A stretch of 64,000 nucleotides of DNA from Curtobacterium flaccumfaciens pv. betae (lineage in GTDB: Bacteria > Actinomycetota > Actinomycetes > Actinomycetales > Microbacteriaceae), in assembly GCF_026241855.1 (NCBI RefSeq), contig NZ_JAPJDC010000001.1, positions 186,001-250,000 on the forward strand. The letters run 5' to 3'. This document shows positions 24,882-32,460 of the stretch, piece by piece (position 1 is the first letter of the stretch; every line of letters begins with the position of its first letter). Made by a program: the position numbers and the translations under genes. The notes under the pieces were generated by a model. The model was given only the letters and a program-made list of their open reading frames with translations, was not told where the DNA came from and did not search any database.

Positions 24882-24923
24882 GGACGGGAGGCCCGTGGCG
24901 ACGCCGCCACGGGCCTCCCGTCC
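24882..24923. terminator. Perfect 19-bp hairpin between convergent genes
   Basis: The arms are identical to those at 22480-22521 (24882-24900 with 24905-24923); the loop is ACGC instead of GTGT. It separates the VOC gene from the second aztD gene and probably ends both transcripts. Confidence 0.85.
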
Positions 24924-24945
24924 GCTCGGTGGTCGCGCTGGGACG

Positions 24946-26124
24946 CTACGCGACCGCGATCTCGTTCGGCACGCCAGGCAGCTCGTCGCTCGAGGCGATG
25001 ACCTCGCCGGTGGTCAGGTCGACGGCGTGGACCTTCTGCTCGGCGGGGTCGGTGACGTAGGCGACGTCACCCTCGACCTTCAGAGCCGGGTGGGCGTCCT
25101 GCCACTCGGTCGGGCCCTCCCACGCGTCGATCACCGGGTACGACTCCAGCTGCTCGCCGGTGGTCTCGTCGAAGGTGTGCAGGGCGCCGTCGTCGCCGAG
25201 CACGACGGCCTCGTCGCCGGGGCCGCGGGCCAGGTCGCGGAACGTGAAGCCGACGCCGTCGGGCATGTCCGCGACGGTGTACTCGCCCGAGGCCGCGTCG
25301 ATCAGGGCGATCTGGTCGAGCAGGTAGCCCTCGCTGTCGGGGTCGTCGTTGTAGTCGCCGACCGCGACGGACGAGTCCTCGGTGGTGAACAGGTTGCCGG
25401 TGCGGCCGTACTCGGTCGGGGCGTCGATCTTCTCGAACGCGCCGTCCTGGTAGACCAGCGCACCGTCGGTGCAGCCGAACACCGCGACCTCGCCCTTGAC
25501 CGCACCCTCGCCGTGCACGTCGGGGCACTCCTCGGACCGGGTGGTCTCCTTGCCGTCGGCGTCCAGGGCGCGCACACCGGAGCGGCTCTCCTCGGTGCCG
25601 ATGGTGGTGAGGAGCGTGCCGTCCTCGAGCTCGATCGCGACGCCGTGGTGGGCGGCCTCGGACTTCGTCGTCTCGACCTCGGGCAGGTCGGCGCCGTCGA
25701 GTTCGGTGTGGTCGAACGTCGTCACGTCGCCGGTGCCGTCGGCGAACAGGGCGGTGCGGTCGCCGTGGACGACCGCGTGGCCGCCGGTGTCGGCGGGGAA
25801 CACCGCCTCGGTCAGGGCGGGCTCGGCCTGCATGTCGAGGACCCGGAAGCCCTCGGGCACGGTGACGAGCACGTGGCGTCCGTCACCGGCCGGGTTGACC
25901 CGGGTGAAGCCGTCGATCGCGTCGTCGGCCACGACCCGCAGGTCCTGGTCGAGGACCAGCAGACCGCCGTCGTAGGTCAGGGTGATGCGGGTCCCGTCGG
26001 CCTTCGGGCTAGCAGTGCTGTCGGACCCGGCGTCGGTGTTCGTGGCGCACCCGGTCAGGGCCAGTGCGGCCGCGCCGAGCAGGGCGGCGGGCCACACGGC
26101 CCGGAGCGTCTTCGTGTTCGTCAT
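24946..26124 (-). CDS. aztD: AztD-like zinc metallochaperone lipoprotein (second copy)
   Basis: A 392-residue secreted lipoprotein with signal peptide and lipobox LALTGCATN. The body is a beta-propeller-like series of repeats (RITLTYDGGLLVLDQ, DRTALFADGTGDVTTFDHTEL, VAYVTDPAEQKVHAVDLTTG), as in AztD, the extracytoplasmic chaperone that hands zinc to AztC. It follows aztC by 26 bp but has its own Zur-like box just upstream, so it may be read both with the operon and alone. It is a diverged paralogue of the gene at 27050-28264. Confidence 0.85.
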   Translation of the reverse strand: MTNTKTLRAVWPAALLGAAALALTGCATNTDAGSDSTASPKADGTRITLTYDGGLLVLDQDLRVVADDAIDGFTRVNPAGDGRHVLVTVPEGFRVLDMQAEPALTEAVFPADTGGHAVVHGDRTALFADGTGDVTTFDHTELDGADLPEVETTKSEAAHHGVAIELEDGTLLTTIGTEESRSGVRALDADGKETTRSEECPDVHGEGAVKGEVAVFGCTDGALVYQDGAFEKIDAPTEYGRTGNLFTTEDSSVAVGDYNDDPDSEGYLLDQIALIDAASGEYTVADMPDGVGFTFRDLARGPGDEAVVLGDDGALHTFDETTGEQLESYPVIDAWEGPTEWQDAHPALKVEGDVAYVTDPAEQKVHAVDLTTGEVIASSDELPGVPNEIAVA

Positions 26125-26138
26125 GCTGTTCACTGTAT

Positions 26139-26153
26139 TGATTCTCATTCTCA
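26139..26153 (-). promoter_or_regulatory. Zur-like box ahead of the second aztD gene
   Basis: On the minus strand the site reads TGAGAATGAGAATCA. It lies 15-29 bp upstream of the start codon and overlaps the aztC stop. It matches the site at 29171-29185 at 11 of 15 positions. AT-rich direct hexamers of this kind resemble Fur/Zur operators. Confidence 0.65.
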
Positions 26154-27053
26154 ATTACCAGTCGACAGGCCGTCGACGATGGCCTCGGTGTTCGAGCGCA
26201 TCATGCCGAGGTAGGTGGAGGCGTCGCCGTCCTCGGTGAGGGACTCCGTCGCCAGCGGGCGGATCTCGACGTGCAGGTCGACCTCTTCGGCCAGCACCTC
26301 GGCCAGTCGCGCGGGCTGCGAGGCGTCGGCGAAGATCGTCCGGACCCCCGCCTCGTCGATCGCGTCGGCCAGGTCGCGCAGGTCGGCGGCGCTCGGGGAG
26401 GCCAGGGTGGTCCCGCTCGGGATCACCGCCCCGACGACCCGGAACCCGTAGTGGTCGGCCAGGTACCCGAACACGTGGTGGTTCGTGACGAGCGCCCGGC
26501 GTTCCTCGGGCACGGTCCGGAACGCGGTCGTCATCGTGTCGTCCAGGTCGCGGAGCTCGTCCAGGTAGGCGTCGGTGCCGGTCGGCTCGATGCCGGCGTC
26601 GCGCAGGTCCTGGTCGAGGGCCTCGACCACGTCGACCATCCGGGCGGGGTCGGTCCAGAAGTGCGGGTCGGGGCCGCTGTCGTCCTCGGTGGTCCACTCC
26701 AGCGGGTCGAACGCGTCCCCGGCGGTGGAGACCGGCACGCCGTCCTCGGCCGCCGCCGCGACGTGACGGGCGACCCCTTCTTCGAGCCCGAGCCCGTTCT
26801 CGACCACCAGGTCGGCGCTCCGCAGTCGGGCGGCTTCCTGCGCGGAGACCTCGAACGAGTGGGGGTCGGCGCCAGGGGGCATGAGGACCATGACGTCGGC
26901 CTGGTCCCCGACGACTTCGCTGACGACGTCGCCGAGGATGTTCGTGGTCACCGCGACGAGGGGGCGGTCGGAGCCTGCGGTGGTGCACCCGGTGGCGACG
27001 AGGGCGACGATCGCGGCGACGAGGCCCGCGGTCAGGGCCCTGGTGCCCGTCAC
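26151..27053 (-). CDS. aztC: Zinc ABC transporter substrate-binding lipoprotein
   Basis: A 300-residue cluster A-I metal-binding protein with lipobox VATGCTTA. Metal ligands are visible as the His in GADPHSFE, the His in DPHFWTDP, the His residues in VTNHHVFGYLADHYG and the Asp in IFADASQP, the usual three-His-plus-acid site. The GTG start overlaps the upstream aztD stop (GTGA). It receives zinc, probably from AztD, and delivers it to the AztB permease. Confidence 0.92.
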   Translation of the reverse strand: MTGTRALTAGLVAAIVALVATGCTTAGSDRPLVAVTTNILGDVVSEVVGDQADVMVLMPPGADPHSFEVSAQEAARLRSADLVVENGLGLEEGVARHVAAAAEDGVPVSTAGDAFDPLEWTTEDDSGPDPHFWTDPARMVDVVEALDQDLRDAGIEPTGTDAYLDELRDLDDTMTTAFRTVPEERRALVTNHHVFGYLADHYGFRVVGAVIPSGTTLASPSAADLRDLADAIDEAGVRTIFADASQPARLAEVLAEEVDLHVEIRPLATESLTEDGDASTYLGMMRSNTEAIVDGLSTGN

Positions 27054-28264
27054 AGTCCGACCTCGGCGAAGGCGACGGGGGCGACGGGGAGCTCGATCGT
27101 GCGGGCGACCCGGGCGCCGTCGGCGAAGTCGATCTCGTGCACGGTGCCGTCCGCGGGGTCGGCCAGGTAGGCGCGCTGGGCGTCGAGCTGCAGCAGCGGT
27201 GCGGGGTCGGTGCCGGTGTCGCCGGCTCGGGCGTCGATCAGCGGCTCGGTCGTGGCCACCTTCCCCGTCGCAGCGGTCACGACGACCACCCGCCCGGAGT
27301 CGTCGACCCCGACCACGTGCTCGTCCTCGTCGTCCACCGCGACCACGGCCCGCAGGGGCCGATCGGTCGGCACGAGCCGCCAGGAGCCCTGTCGCACGTC
27401 GAGCAACCAGAACCCGGTGGTGCCCGCCAGGCCGGCGACGGTGGGCCGGCCGGCACGTGCGGCGAAGGCCGTCGGACGCTCGGCGCCGTCGGGCAGGTCG
27501 ACGAACGAGGTCTCGCCGGTGTCGTCCACCACGACCGCTCCGTCGGCGCAGCCCACGACGGCGCCGGCGCGGGTGACGATCCCGCCGGCGGGGTCGGTGC
27601 ACGCTTGCTCAGCGGTGTCGGCGGTGTCGGTCGCCTCGCCGTCCTGGTCGAGCACGCGGACCGTGTCGCCGTCGGCCGCCACGAGCTGCTCGCCCATCGG
27701 CAGCAGGACGCTCGCGTCGATCCGGGCGGTCTCGTCGACCTCGCCCTGGCCCAGTGCCTCACGGTCGAGCACGACGGCCTCGGCCCGGTCCGGCCAGGTG
27801 ATCGTCGTCATGGTCTCGGACGAGTGCACCGCGACCCGGCCGCCGCCGTCGATCGTGCCGACGACCCGGGGCTCGGCGGCGTAGTAGTGCGTGTGGTCGC
27901 CGTGGTCGACCGTCCAGGACCCGCCGTCGACGATCGTGGTGCGGTCGGCACCGCTCGTCACGACGAACCGGCCGTCGGTCGCCGAGTGCTCCGGTGCGTC
28001 CACGTCCTCGAGTTCGGTGGTCTCCTCGGTGAGCAGGTCGTGCAGCGCGGTCGCGCCGGTCGCCGACACGGCCAGGAGGCGCACCTGGGGTTCCTGGGAC
28101 TCGCTCGCGCCCGCAACGTAGCCGTGGGGGCGGGCGGTGCCGGTCGAGCTGTCGGCCGACGGGGTGCCCGTGGAACAGGCGGTGACGGTGAGGGCCAGGC
28201 CGGTGGCGAGGCCGATGGTGGACAGGAGGCGCGCGGGGGCGCGGCTGGTGGTCGAGTGCTTCAT
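27050..28264 (-). CDS. aztD: AztD-like zinc metallochaperone lipoprotein (first copy)
   Basis: A 404-residue lipoprotein with lipobox VTACST and a repeated beta-strand body. A His-rich loop DHGDHTHYYAAEP near residue 120 is the likely metal site and is absent from the second copy. The start overlaps the aztB stop (ATGA) and the stop overlaps the aztC start, so it is the middle of a coupled aztB-aztD-aztC unit. By analogy with the Paracoccus AztABCD system it should carry zinc outside the membrane and pass it to AztC. Confidence 0.85.
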   Translation of the reverse strand: MKHSTTSRAPARLLSTIGLATGLALTVTACSTGTPSADSSTGTARPHGYVAGASESQEPQVRLLAVSATGATALHDLLTEETTELEDVDAPEHSATDGRFVVTSGADRTTIVDGGSWTVDHGDHTHYYAAEPRVVGTIDGGGRVAVHSSETMTTITWPDRAEAVVLDREALGQGEVDETARIDASVLLPMGEQLVAADGDTVRVLDQDGEATDTADTAEQACTDPAGGIVTRAGAVVGCADGAVVVDDTGETSFVDLPDGAERPTAFAARAGRPTVAGLAGTTGFWLLDVRQGSWRLVPTDRPLRAVVAVDDEDEHVVGVDDSGRVVVVTAATGKVATTEPLIDARAGDTGTDPAPLLQLDAQRAYLADPADGTVHEIDFADGARVARTIELPVAPVAFAEVGL

Positions 28265-29154
28265 GCTCCCTCTCGAGACGGTGCGGCGGATCGTGGTGCT
28301 GCCGGCGCGGCCGCGCGCGCCGGTGTGGGGATCGGGGTGCGCCGCAGGACGACGACGGCCAGGGCGCGCGAGACCACCACGCTGCCGACGGCGACCGCGG
28401 CGATGCTCGCGCCGGCGGCGGTGCCGGCGTGCCAGGAGACGAGCAGCCCGACGAGCACGGCGGCGGCACCGATCCCGGCGCCGAGGAGCATCGTCGAGGC
28501 CACGTGTCGGGTCCAGGCGCGGGCGGCGGCCGCCGGCGCGAGCAGCAGGCCCACGACGAGCAGGGTGCCGACGGCCCGGTACGAGGCGACGACCGCCAGG
28601 GTGACGAGCCCGATGAGCACGACCTCGGCCAGGCGTGGGTGCAGCCCGAGCGTCGTGGCCTTGCGGGTGTCGAACGCCAGCGCGGTGAAGGGCCGGTGGA
28701 ACGCCACGGCGACGGCCATGGCCACGGCTGCGGTGATCGCGAGGCCGCCGACGTCGGCTCGGGTGACGGCGAGGACGTCGCCGAACAGGATCGCGGTGAC
28801 GTCGGTGGCGAACGACCGCGAGGACGAGACGATGATCACGCCGAGCGCGAGCATCCCGACGAACAGCAGGCCGATCGAGGTGTCGTACGACAGTCGGGCG
28901 CGACGTCGCAGCGCCCCGACGCCGAGCACCATCACGCCCGCACTCACCGCGGCGCCGAGCACCGGCGGGATCCCGGTCAGGGTGGCGATCGCGACGCCGG
29001 GCAGCATGCCGTGCGACAGCGCCTCGCCCAGGAACGCCATGCCCCGGACCAGCACCCACGTGCCGACCACGGCGCAGAGGACCGCCGCCAGGGAGCCGCC
29101 GACCAGGGCGCGCACCATGAAGTCGACGGAGAACGGATCGGTCAGCCAGGTCAC
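28261..29154 (-). CDS. aztB: Zinc/manganese-type ABC transporter permease
   Basis: A 297-residue permease of the ABC-3 family with about eight hydrophobic segments. Diagnostic stretches are GMAFLGEALSHGMLPG near residue 38, ATDVTAILFGDVLA near 118 and YRAVGTLLVVGLLLAP near 195. The Pro/Ala/Arg tail is an extension. The GTG at 29154 lies close to the divergent Zur-like site and has only a weak ribosome binding site, so the message may have a very short leader. Confidence 0.92.
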   Translation of the reverse strand: MTWLTDPFSVDFMVRALVGGSLAAVLCAVVGTWVLVRGMAFLGEALSHGMLPGVAIATLTGIPPVLGAAVSAGVMVLGVGALRRRARLSYDTSIGLLFVGMLALGVIIVSSSRSFATDVTAILFGDVLAVTRADVGGLAITAAVAMAVAVAFHRPFTALAFDTRKATTLGLHPRLAEVVLIGLVTLAVVASYRAVGTLLVVGLLLAPAAAARAWTRHVASTMLLGAGIGAAAVLVGLLVSWHAGTAAGASIAAVAVGSVVVSRALAVVVLRRTPIPTPARAAAPAAPRSAAPSREGA

Positions 29155-29170
29155 GGTCCGAGACGCTACA

Positions 29171-29190
29171 TGAAAACGAGTATCGATACT
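29171..29190. promoter_or_regulatory. Zur-like box and palindrome in the divergent azt promoter region
   Basis: TGAAAACGAGTATCG (29171-29185) shares 11 of 15 bases with the box at 26139-26153. It runs into the perfect palindrome AGTATCGATACT (29179-29190). The whole 50-bp gap between aztB and aztA must hold both promoters, so one bound repressor could shut off both directions. Confidence 0.65.
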
Positions 29191-29204
29191 GATAGCGTGC
29201 TCAG

Positions 29205-29849
29205 GTGCCTGCGACCGAGCCGACCGAGCCGACTGATCCCCGATCCGCCGTCCACCTGGACCGCGTGACGGCCGTCCTCGGCGACCGGACCGTCCTCGAC
29301 GCGCTCGACGTGACGTTCCCCGCCGGGGTCGTCACCGCGCTCACCGGACCGAACGGATCCGGCAAGTCGACGCTGCTCGACGTGGTGGCGGACGTCGTAC
29401 GGCCGACCGCCGGGCGGGTGACGGGCCTCCCGTCCGACGGCGTCGCCTACGTGACCCAGTCCGTGCCGCCGACCACGCTCCCGCTCACCGTCCGCGCGGC
29501 CGTCACGATGGGGCGGTGGCGGCACCGCGCGTGGTGGCGGCCGCTCGGACGCGCCGACCGGGCGATCGTCGACGCGCAGCTCGAGCGGATGGCGATCACC
29601 GACCTCGCCGACCGGCCCGTCGAGGAGCTGTCGGGCGGGCAGCGTCAGCGGACGCTCGTCGCGCTCGGGCTGGCGCAGCGTGCCGGGGTGCTGCTGGTGG
29701 ACGAACCGACCGCGGGGGTCGATGCCGAGTCGGCGGCGCTCGTGGTGGCGGCGCTCGCCGACGAGGCCGCGGCAGGGGTCGTGGTCGTGCACGCGGCCCA
29801 CGACCCCGCCGTGATCGCCGCGGCCGACCGCGTCATCGCCCTGACCTGA
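29205..29849 (+). CDS. aztA: Zinc ABC transporter ATP-binding protein
   Basis: A 214-residue ATPase with Walker A GPNGSGKS, Q-loop YVTQS, signature ELSGGQRQR, Walker B VLLVDEPTAGVD and H-loop VVHAAHD. It is short for the family and starts with a Thr/Glu/Pro stretch. It is the missing energising subunit for the divergent aztB. The GTG start has no clear ribosome binding site and could be leaderless. Confidence 0.9.
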   Translation: MPATEPTEPTDPRSAVHLDRVTAVLGDRTVLDALDVTFPAGVVTALTGPNGSGKSTLLDVVADVVRPTAGRVTGLPSDGVAYVTQSVPPTTLPLTVRAAVTMGRWRHRAWWRPLGRADRAIVDAQLERMAITDLADRPVEELSGGQRQRTLVALGLAQRAGVLLVDEPTAGVDAESAALVVAALADEAAAGVVVVHAAHDPAVIAAADRVIALT

Positions 29850-29861
29850 CCGAGTCCGCAA

Positions 29862-29922
29862 AACACCGGTGTTCACCCGTTGAACCGCGGTCTGCGCGTG
29901 TTCAGTGCGCGAACACCGGTGT
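29862..29922. repeat. Two copies of an ACACCGGTGT palindrome between convergent genes
   Basis: AACACCGGTGTT (29862-29873) and ACACCGGTGT (29913-29922) are each self-complementary and lie 51 bp apart. A hairpin GTGTTC-agtgcgc-GAACAC joins the second copy. The region lies between the aztA and MFS stops and may act as a two-way terminator, but paired identical palindromes could also be protein sites. Confidence 0.6.
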
Positions 29923-29955
29923 CTTGCGATCGATCCCTACCGATCCCGACCGGCG

Positions 29956-31188
29956 TCAGGGGCAGGCGACGGCCACCGGGCCGGTCGGCGTCGGCTCAGC
30001 CGAGACCGGCTCGACCACCGGCACGGCACTCGACTTCCGCAGCCCCATCGCGACGAGCACGACGGCACCGACGATCGCGACCCCGCCGGCCAGCCAGAAG
30101 TCAGCAGCCAGACCGAACGACGACACCGCGGCACCACCGAGCACCGAACCGGCGGCGATCGCGAGCTGGATCGTCGTGACGAACAGCGCGAGCCCGGTCT
30201 CGGACCCGGCCGGCGACGCCGTCGACATCCACGTCTGCATCCCGAGCGGCAGCGCACCCCACACCAGGCCCCACACGACGAGCAGCACGAAGACCCCCAC
30301 GACGGAGTGGGCGAGCAGCGGCAGCAGCACGACGGCCGCCGCGAGCACGAACTTCGACGCCCCGATGGTGCCGAGGACACTGCGGTCGAGCGTGAAGCCC
30401 GCGGCGAAGTTCCCGACGATGCCCGCGACGCCGAACACCAGCAGCGCGATCGTCACGGTGTCCGGGCCGACGCCGACGAGCTGCTGCAGGTACGGCGCGA
30501 TGTAGGTGTACGCGGCGAACTGGGCCGCGAAGACGAAGGCCGCGGCGATGAGCCCGACCCGGGCACGGGGCACGCGGAGCAGCGACGCGAGCGTGGCGAA
30601 CCGCACCCGCTGCTGCGCGGGGATCCTCGGCAGCATCGCCAGCTGCAGGACGAGCGCGACGACACCGAGCGCCCCACCGATCACGAAGCCGAGGCGCCAG
30701 CTGGCGAGCGACGGCACCAGGGCGCCGAGCGGCAGGCTCACGACGGTCGCGACGGAGACGCCGGCCGTGATGAGCGAGGTCGCGCGGATCGTCAGCTCGG
30801 GCCGGACGAGTCGCCCGGCGATCCCGGCGCCGATGGCCCAGAAGCCACCGATGCCGACACCGAGCAGCATCCGTGCGATGAGCAGCACCCAGAACGACGG
30901 CGCGATCGCGGCGAGGCCGTCGGCGACCACGAGCAGCACGGTCAGGGACACGAGCACCACCCGGCGGTCGAGCCGCGAGGTCAGGACGGTGACGACCGGT
31001 GCGGCGACGGCTCCGACCAGTCCGGTGGCGACGACCATCAGGCCGGCGGTGCCGATGCCGACGTCCAGGTCGTCGGCGATGGCGGGGAGCAGTCCGATGG
31101 GCAGGAACTCGGACAGGACGAGCACGAACGACCCGAGTGCGACGGACGTGACGCTGAGCCACCCGCGGCGCGCTGCTGACGATGTCAT
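29956..31188 (-). CDS. MFS transporter, drug or sugar efflux type
   Basis: A 410-residue transporter with twelve hydrophobic segments. It resembles the DHA1/YdhP-SotB group: FVLVLSEFLPIGLLPAIADDL near the start, the motif-A region TSRLDRRVVL between helices 2 and 3, and GVGIGGFWAIGAGIAGRL in helix 5. These usually export sugars, arabinose-like compounds or drugs. It is a single gene with no ribosome binding site of note. Confidence 0.9.
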   Translation of the reverse strand: MTSSAARRGWLSVTSVALGSFVLVLSEFLPIGLLPAIADDLDVGIGTAGLMVVATGLVGAVAAPVVTVLTSRLDRRVVLVSLTVLLVVADGLAAIAPSFWVLLIARMLLGVGIGGFWAIGAGIAGRLVRPELTIRATSLITAGVSVATVVSLPLGALVPSLASWRLGFVIGGALGVVALVLQLAMLPRIPAQQRVRFATLASLLRVPRARVGLIAAAFVFAAQFAAYTYIAPYLQQLVGVGPDTVTIALLVFGVAGIVGNFAAGFTLDRSVLGTIGASKFVLAAAVVLLPLLAHSVVGVFVLLVVWGLVWGALPLGMQTWMSTASPAGSETGLALFVTTIQLAIAAGSVLGGAAVSSFGLAADFWLAGGVAIVGAVVLVAMGLRKSSAVPVVEPVSAEPTPTGPVAVACP

Positions 31189-31502
31189 GGGGGCATCAAG
31201 CCCCGGAGTGCGACGATCCATTCCCGGCCTCGCCGAGTCCGCTGGTCAGCACCCCGATCGACCGTCGTGCCCAGAGCCGTTCCTCGACCGAGTACCCCGC
31301 TTTCACCCGGTCGGGCCTGCACACCTGCCCCGGCTTCGTGCGCTGCTGCCGCCGCCGAGGTTCACGGCGGCGCGCGCGGGTGCACAGGCGATAGCCTCAT
31401 GTGCATGCCAGCGGACGACACCCCCGCGCCTCCTCTCCATCCGCGCGTGGCCGGGGTGCTCAGGGGCTTCACCATCGCGCACCTCGCGGCAGGCGGTGCG
31501 AG

Positions 31503-32153
31503 GTGAAGCGCACAGCCAGAGCGAGAGTCGCACGCAGCTCGCCGAGCGTGATCAAGGGTGTGATGGAGGCGATCATCGTCGCGGCCTCCATCACCTACCT
31601 GGTGACGGGTGCCTCGGGGGCGCTCATCGCCTGGGAGGCGGTGGCGGTGCTCTACGTCGTCGTCGGAGCGATCAGGACGATGAGCCGTCCCAGCGTGCGC
31701 GAAGACGACGACCAATCTCGTTTCGCCGAGGCCATCGCGTGGATCTTCCCACTGGTGGCGAGCGCGACGGGCATCACCTCTGCCATCACTGCTCTCGCCG
31801 CGCGCGGGGCAGCGTCGGTGCACGGGCCCGACCTCGTTCTCGCTGTGCTCGCGTCCGTGGGGGTGCTGCTGTCATGGCTGTTGTTCCACATCGGGTTCGC
31901 GAACATCTACCAGGTGACCCAGCGACGAGACGGGCGCACGCCAGGAATCGCCTTCCCCAAGAAGATGCCGCCGACCGTGACCGACTACCTCTACTTCTCG
32001 TTCGCGATCGGCACTGCTTTCGCTACCTCCGACGCTGATGTGCTGACCAGCCGCATGCGGTGGACGGTCATGACGCACAGCATCCTCAGTTTCTTCTACA
32101 ACGCACTTGTGGTGGCGGTGGCGTTCCAGGTGCTTCAGCAGTCCGTGGCCTGA
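31503..32153 (+). CDS. DUF1345 membrane protein
   Basis: A 216-residue membrane protein with five to six hydrophobic segments. The end ADVLTSRMRWTVMTHSILSF FYNALVV is typical of DUF1345, as is TDYLYFSFAIGTAFATSD before it. The GTG start overlaps (GTGA) the stop of a short open frame starting at 31398 or 31404 (MPADDTPAPPLHPRVAG), which may be a coupled leader peptide. No other ribosome binding site is visible. Function is unknown. Confidence 0.75.
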   Translation: MKRTARARVARSSPSVIKGVMEAIIVAASITYLVTGASGALIAWEAVAVLYVVVGAIRTMSRPSVREDDDQSRFAEAIAWIFPLVASATGITSAITALAARGAASVHGPDLVLAVLASVGVLLSWLLFHIGFANIYQVTQRRDGRTPGIAFPKKMPPTVTDYLYFSFAIGTAFATSDADVLTSRMRWTVMTHSILSFFYNALVVAVAFQVLQQSVA

Positions 32154-32460
32154 AGCCTGGAGCGCGGTGCTCCATGGAGCCCATCGCCGGTCCTCGCCCC
32201 TGCGTGTCGACCGTTGCTGCTTCGTCAGTGAGCGTCGCAGACAGCAGGTCACTGAGCGGCCCGGGTGAACGCTTTCTGGAACAAGCCACTCGGACTGAGC
32301 ACCAGGTTGCGTAGCGGGTGGATCTGCCGCCGCTGCCAAGTCCGAGAGGATGTGCCAAGCAACGGTACAAACGGACTCACTTCGAGCTTCATCAGGGGAT
32401 GCACCTGGCTACCGCTGACGAAGCCGCCGTCGACGAGCAGCGATCGTCTGCGAGACGGTT
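32154..32460. other. Intergenic stretch, nothing identified
   Basis: About 300 bp between the DUF1345 gene and the convergent lyase gene. I see no credible gene, no strong hairpin and no operator. The lyase stop is at 32461. Confidence 0.5.
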
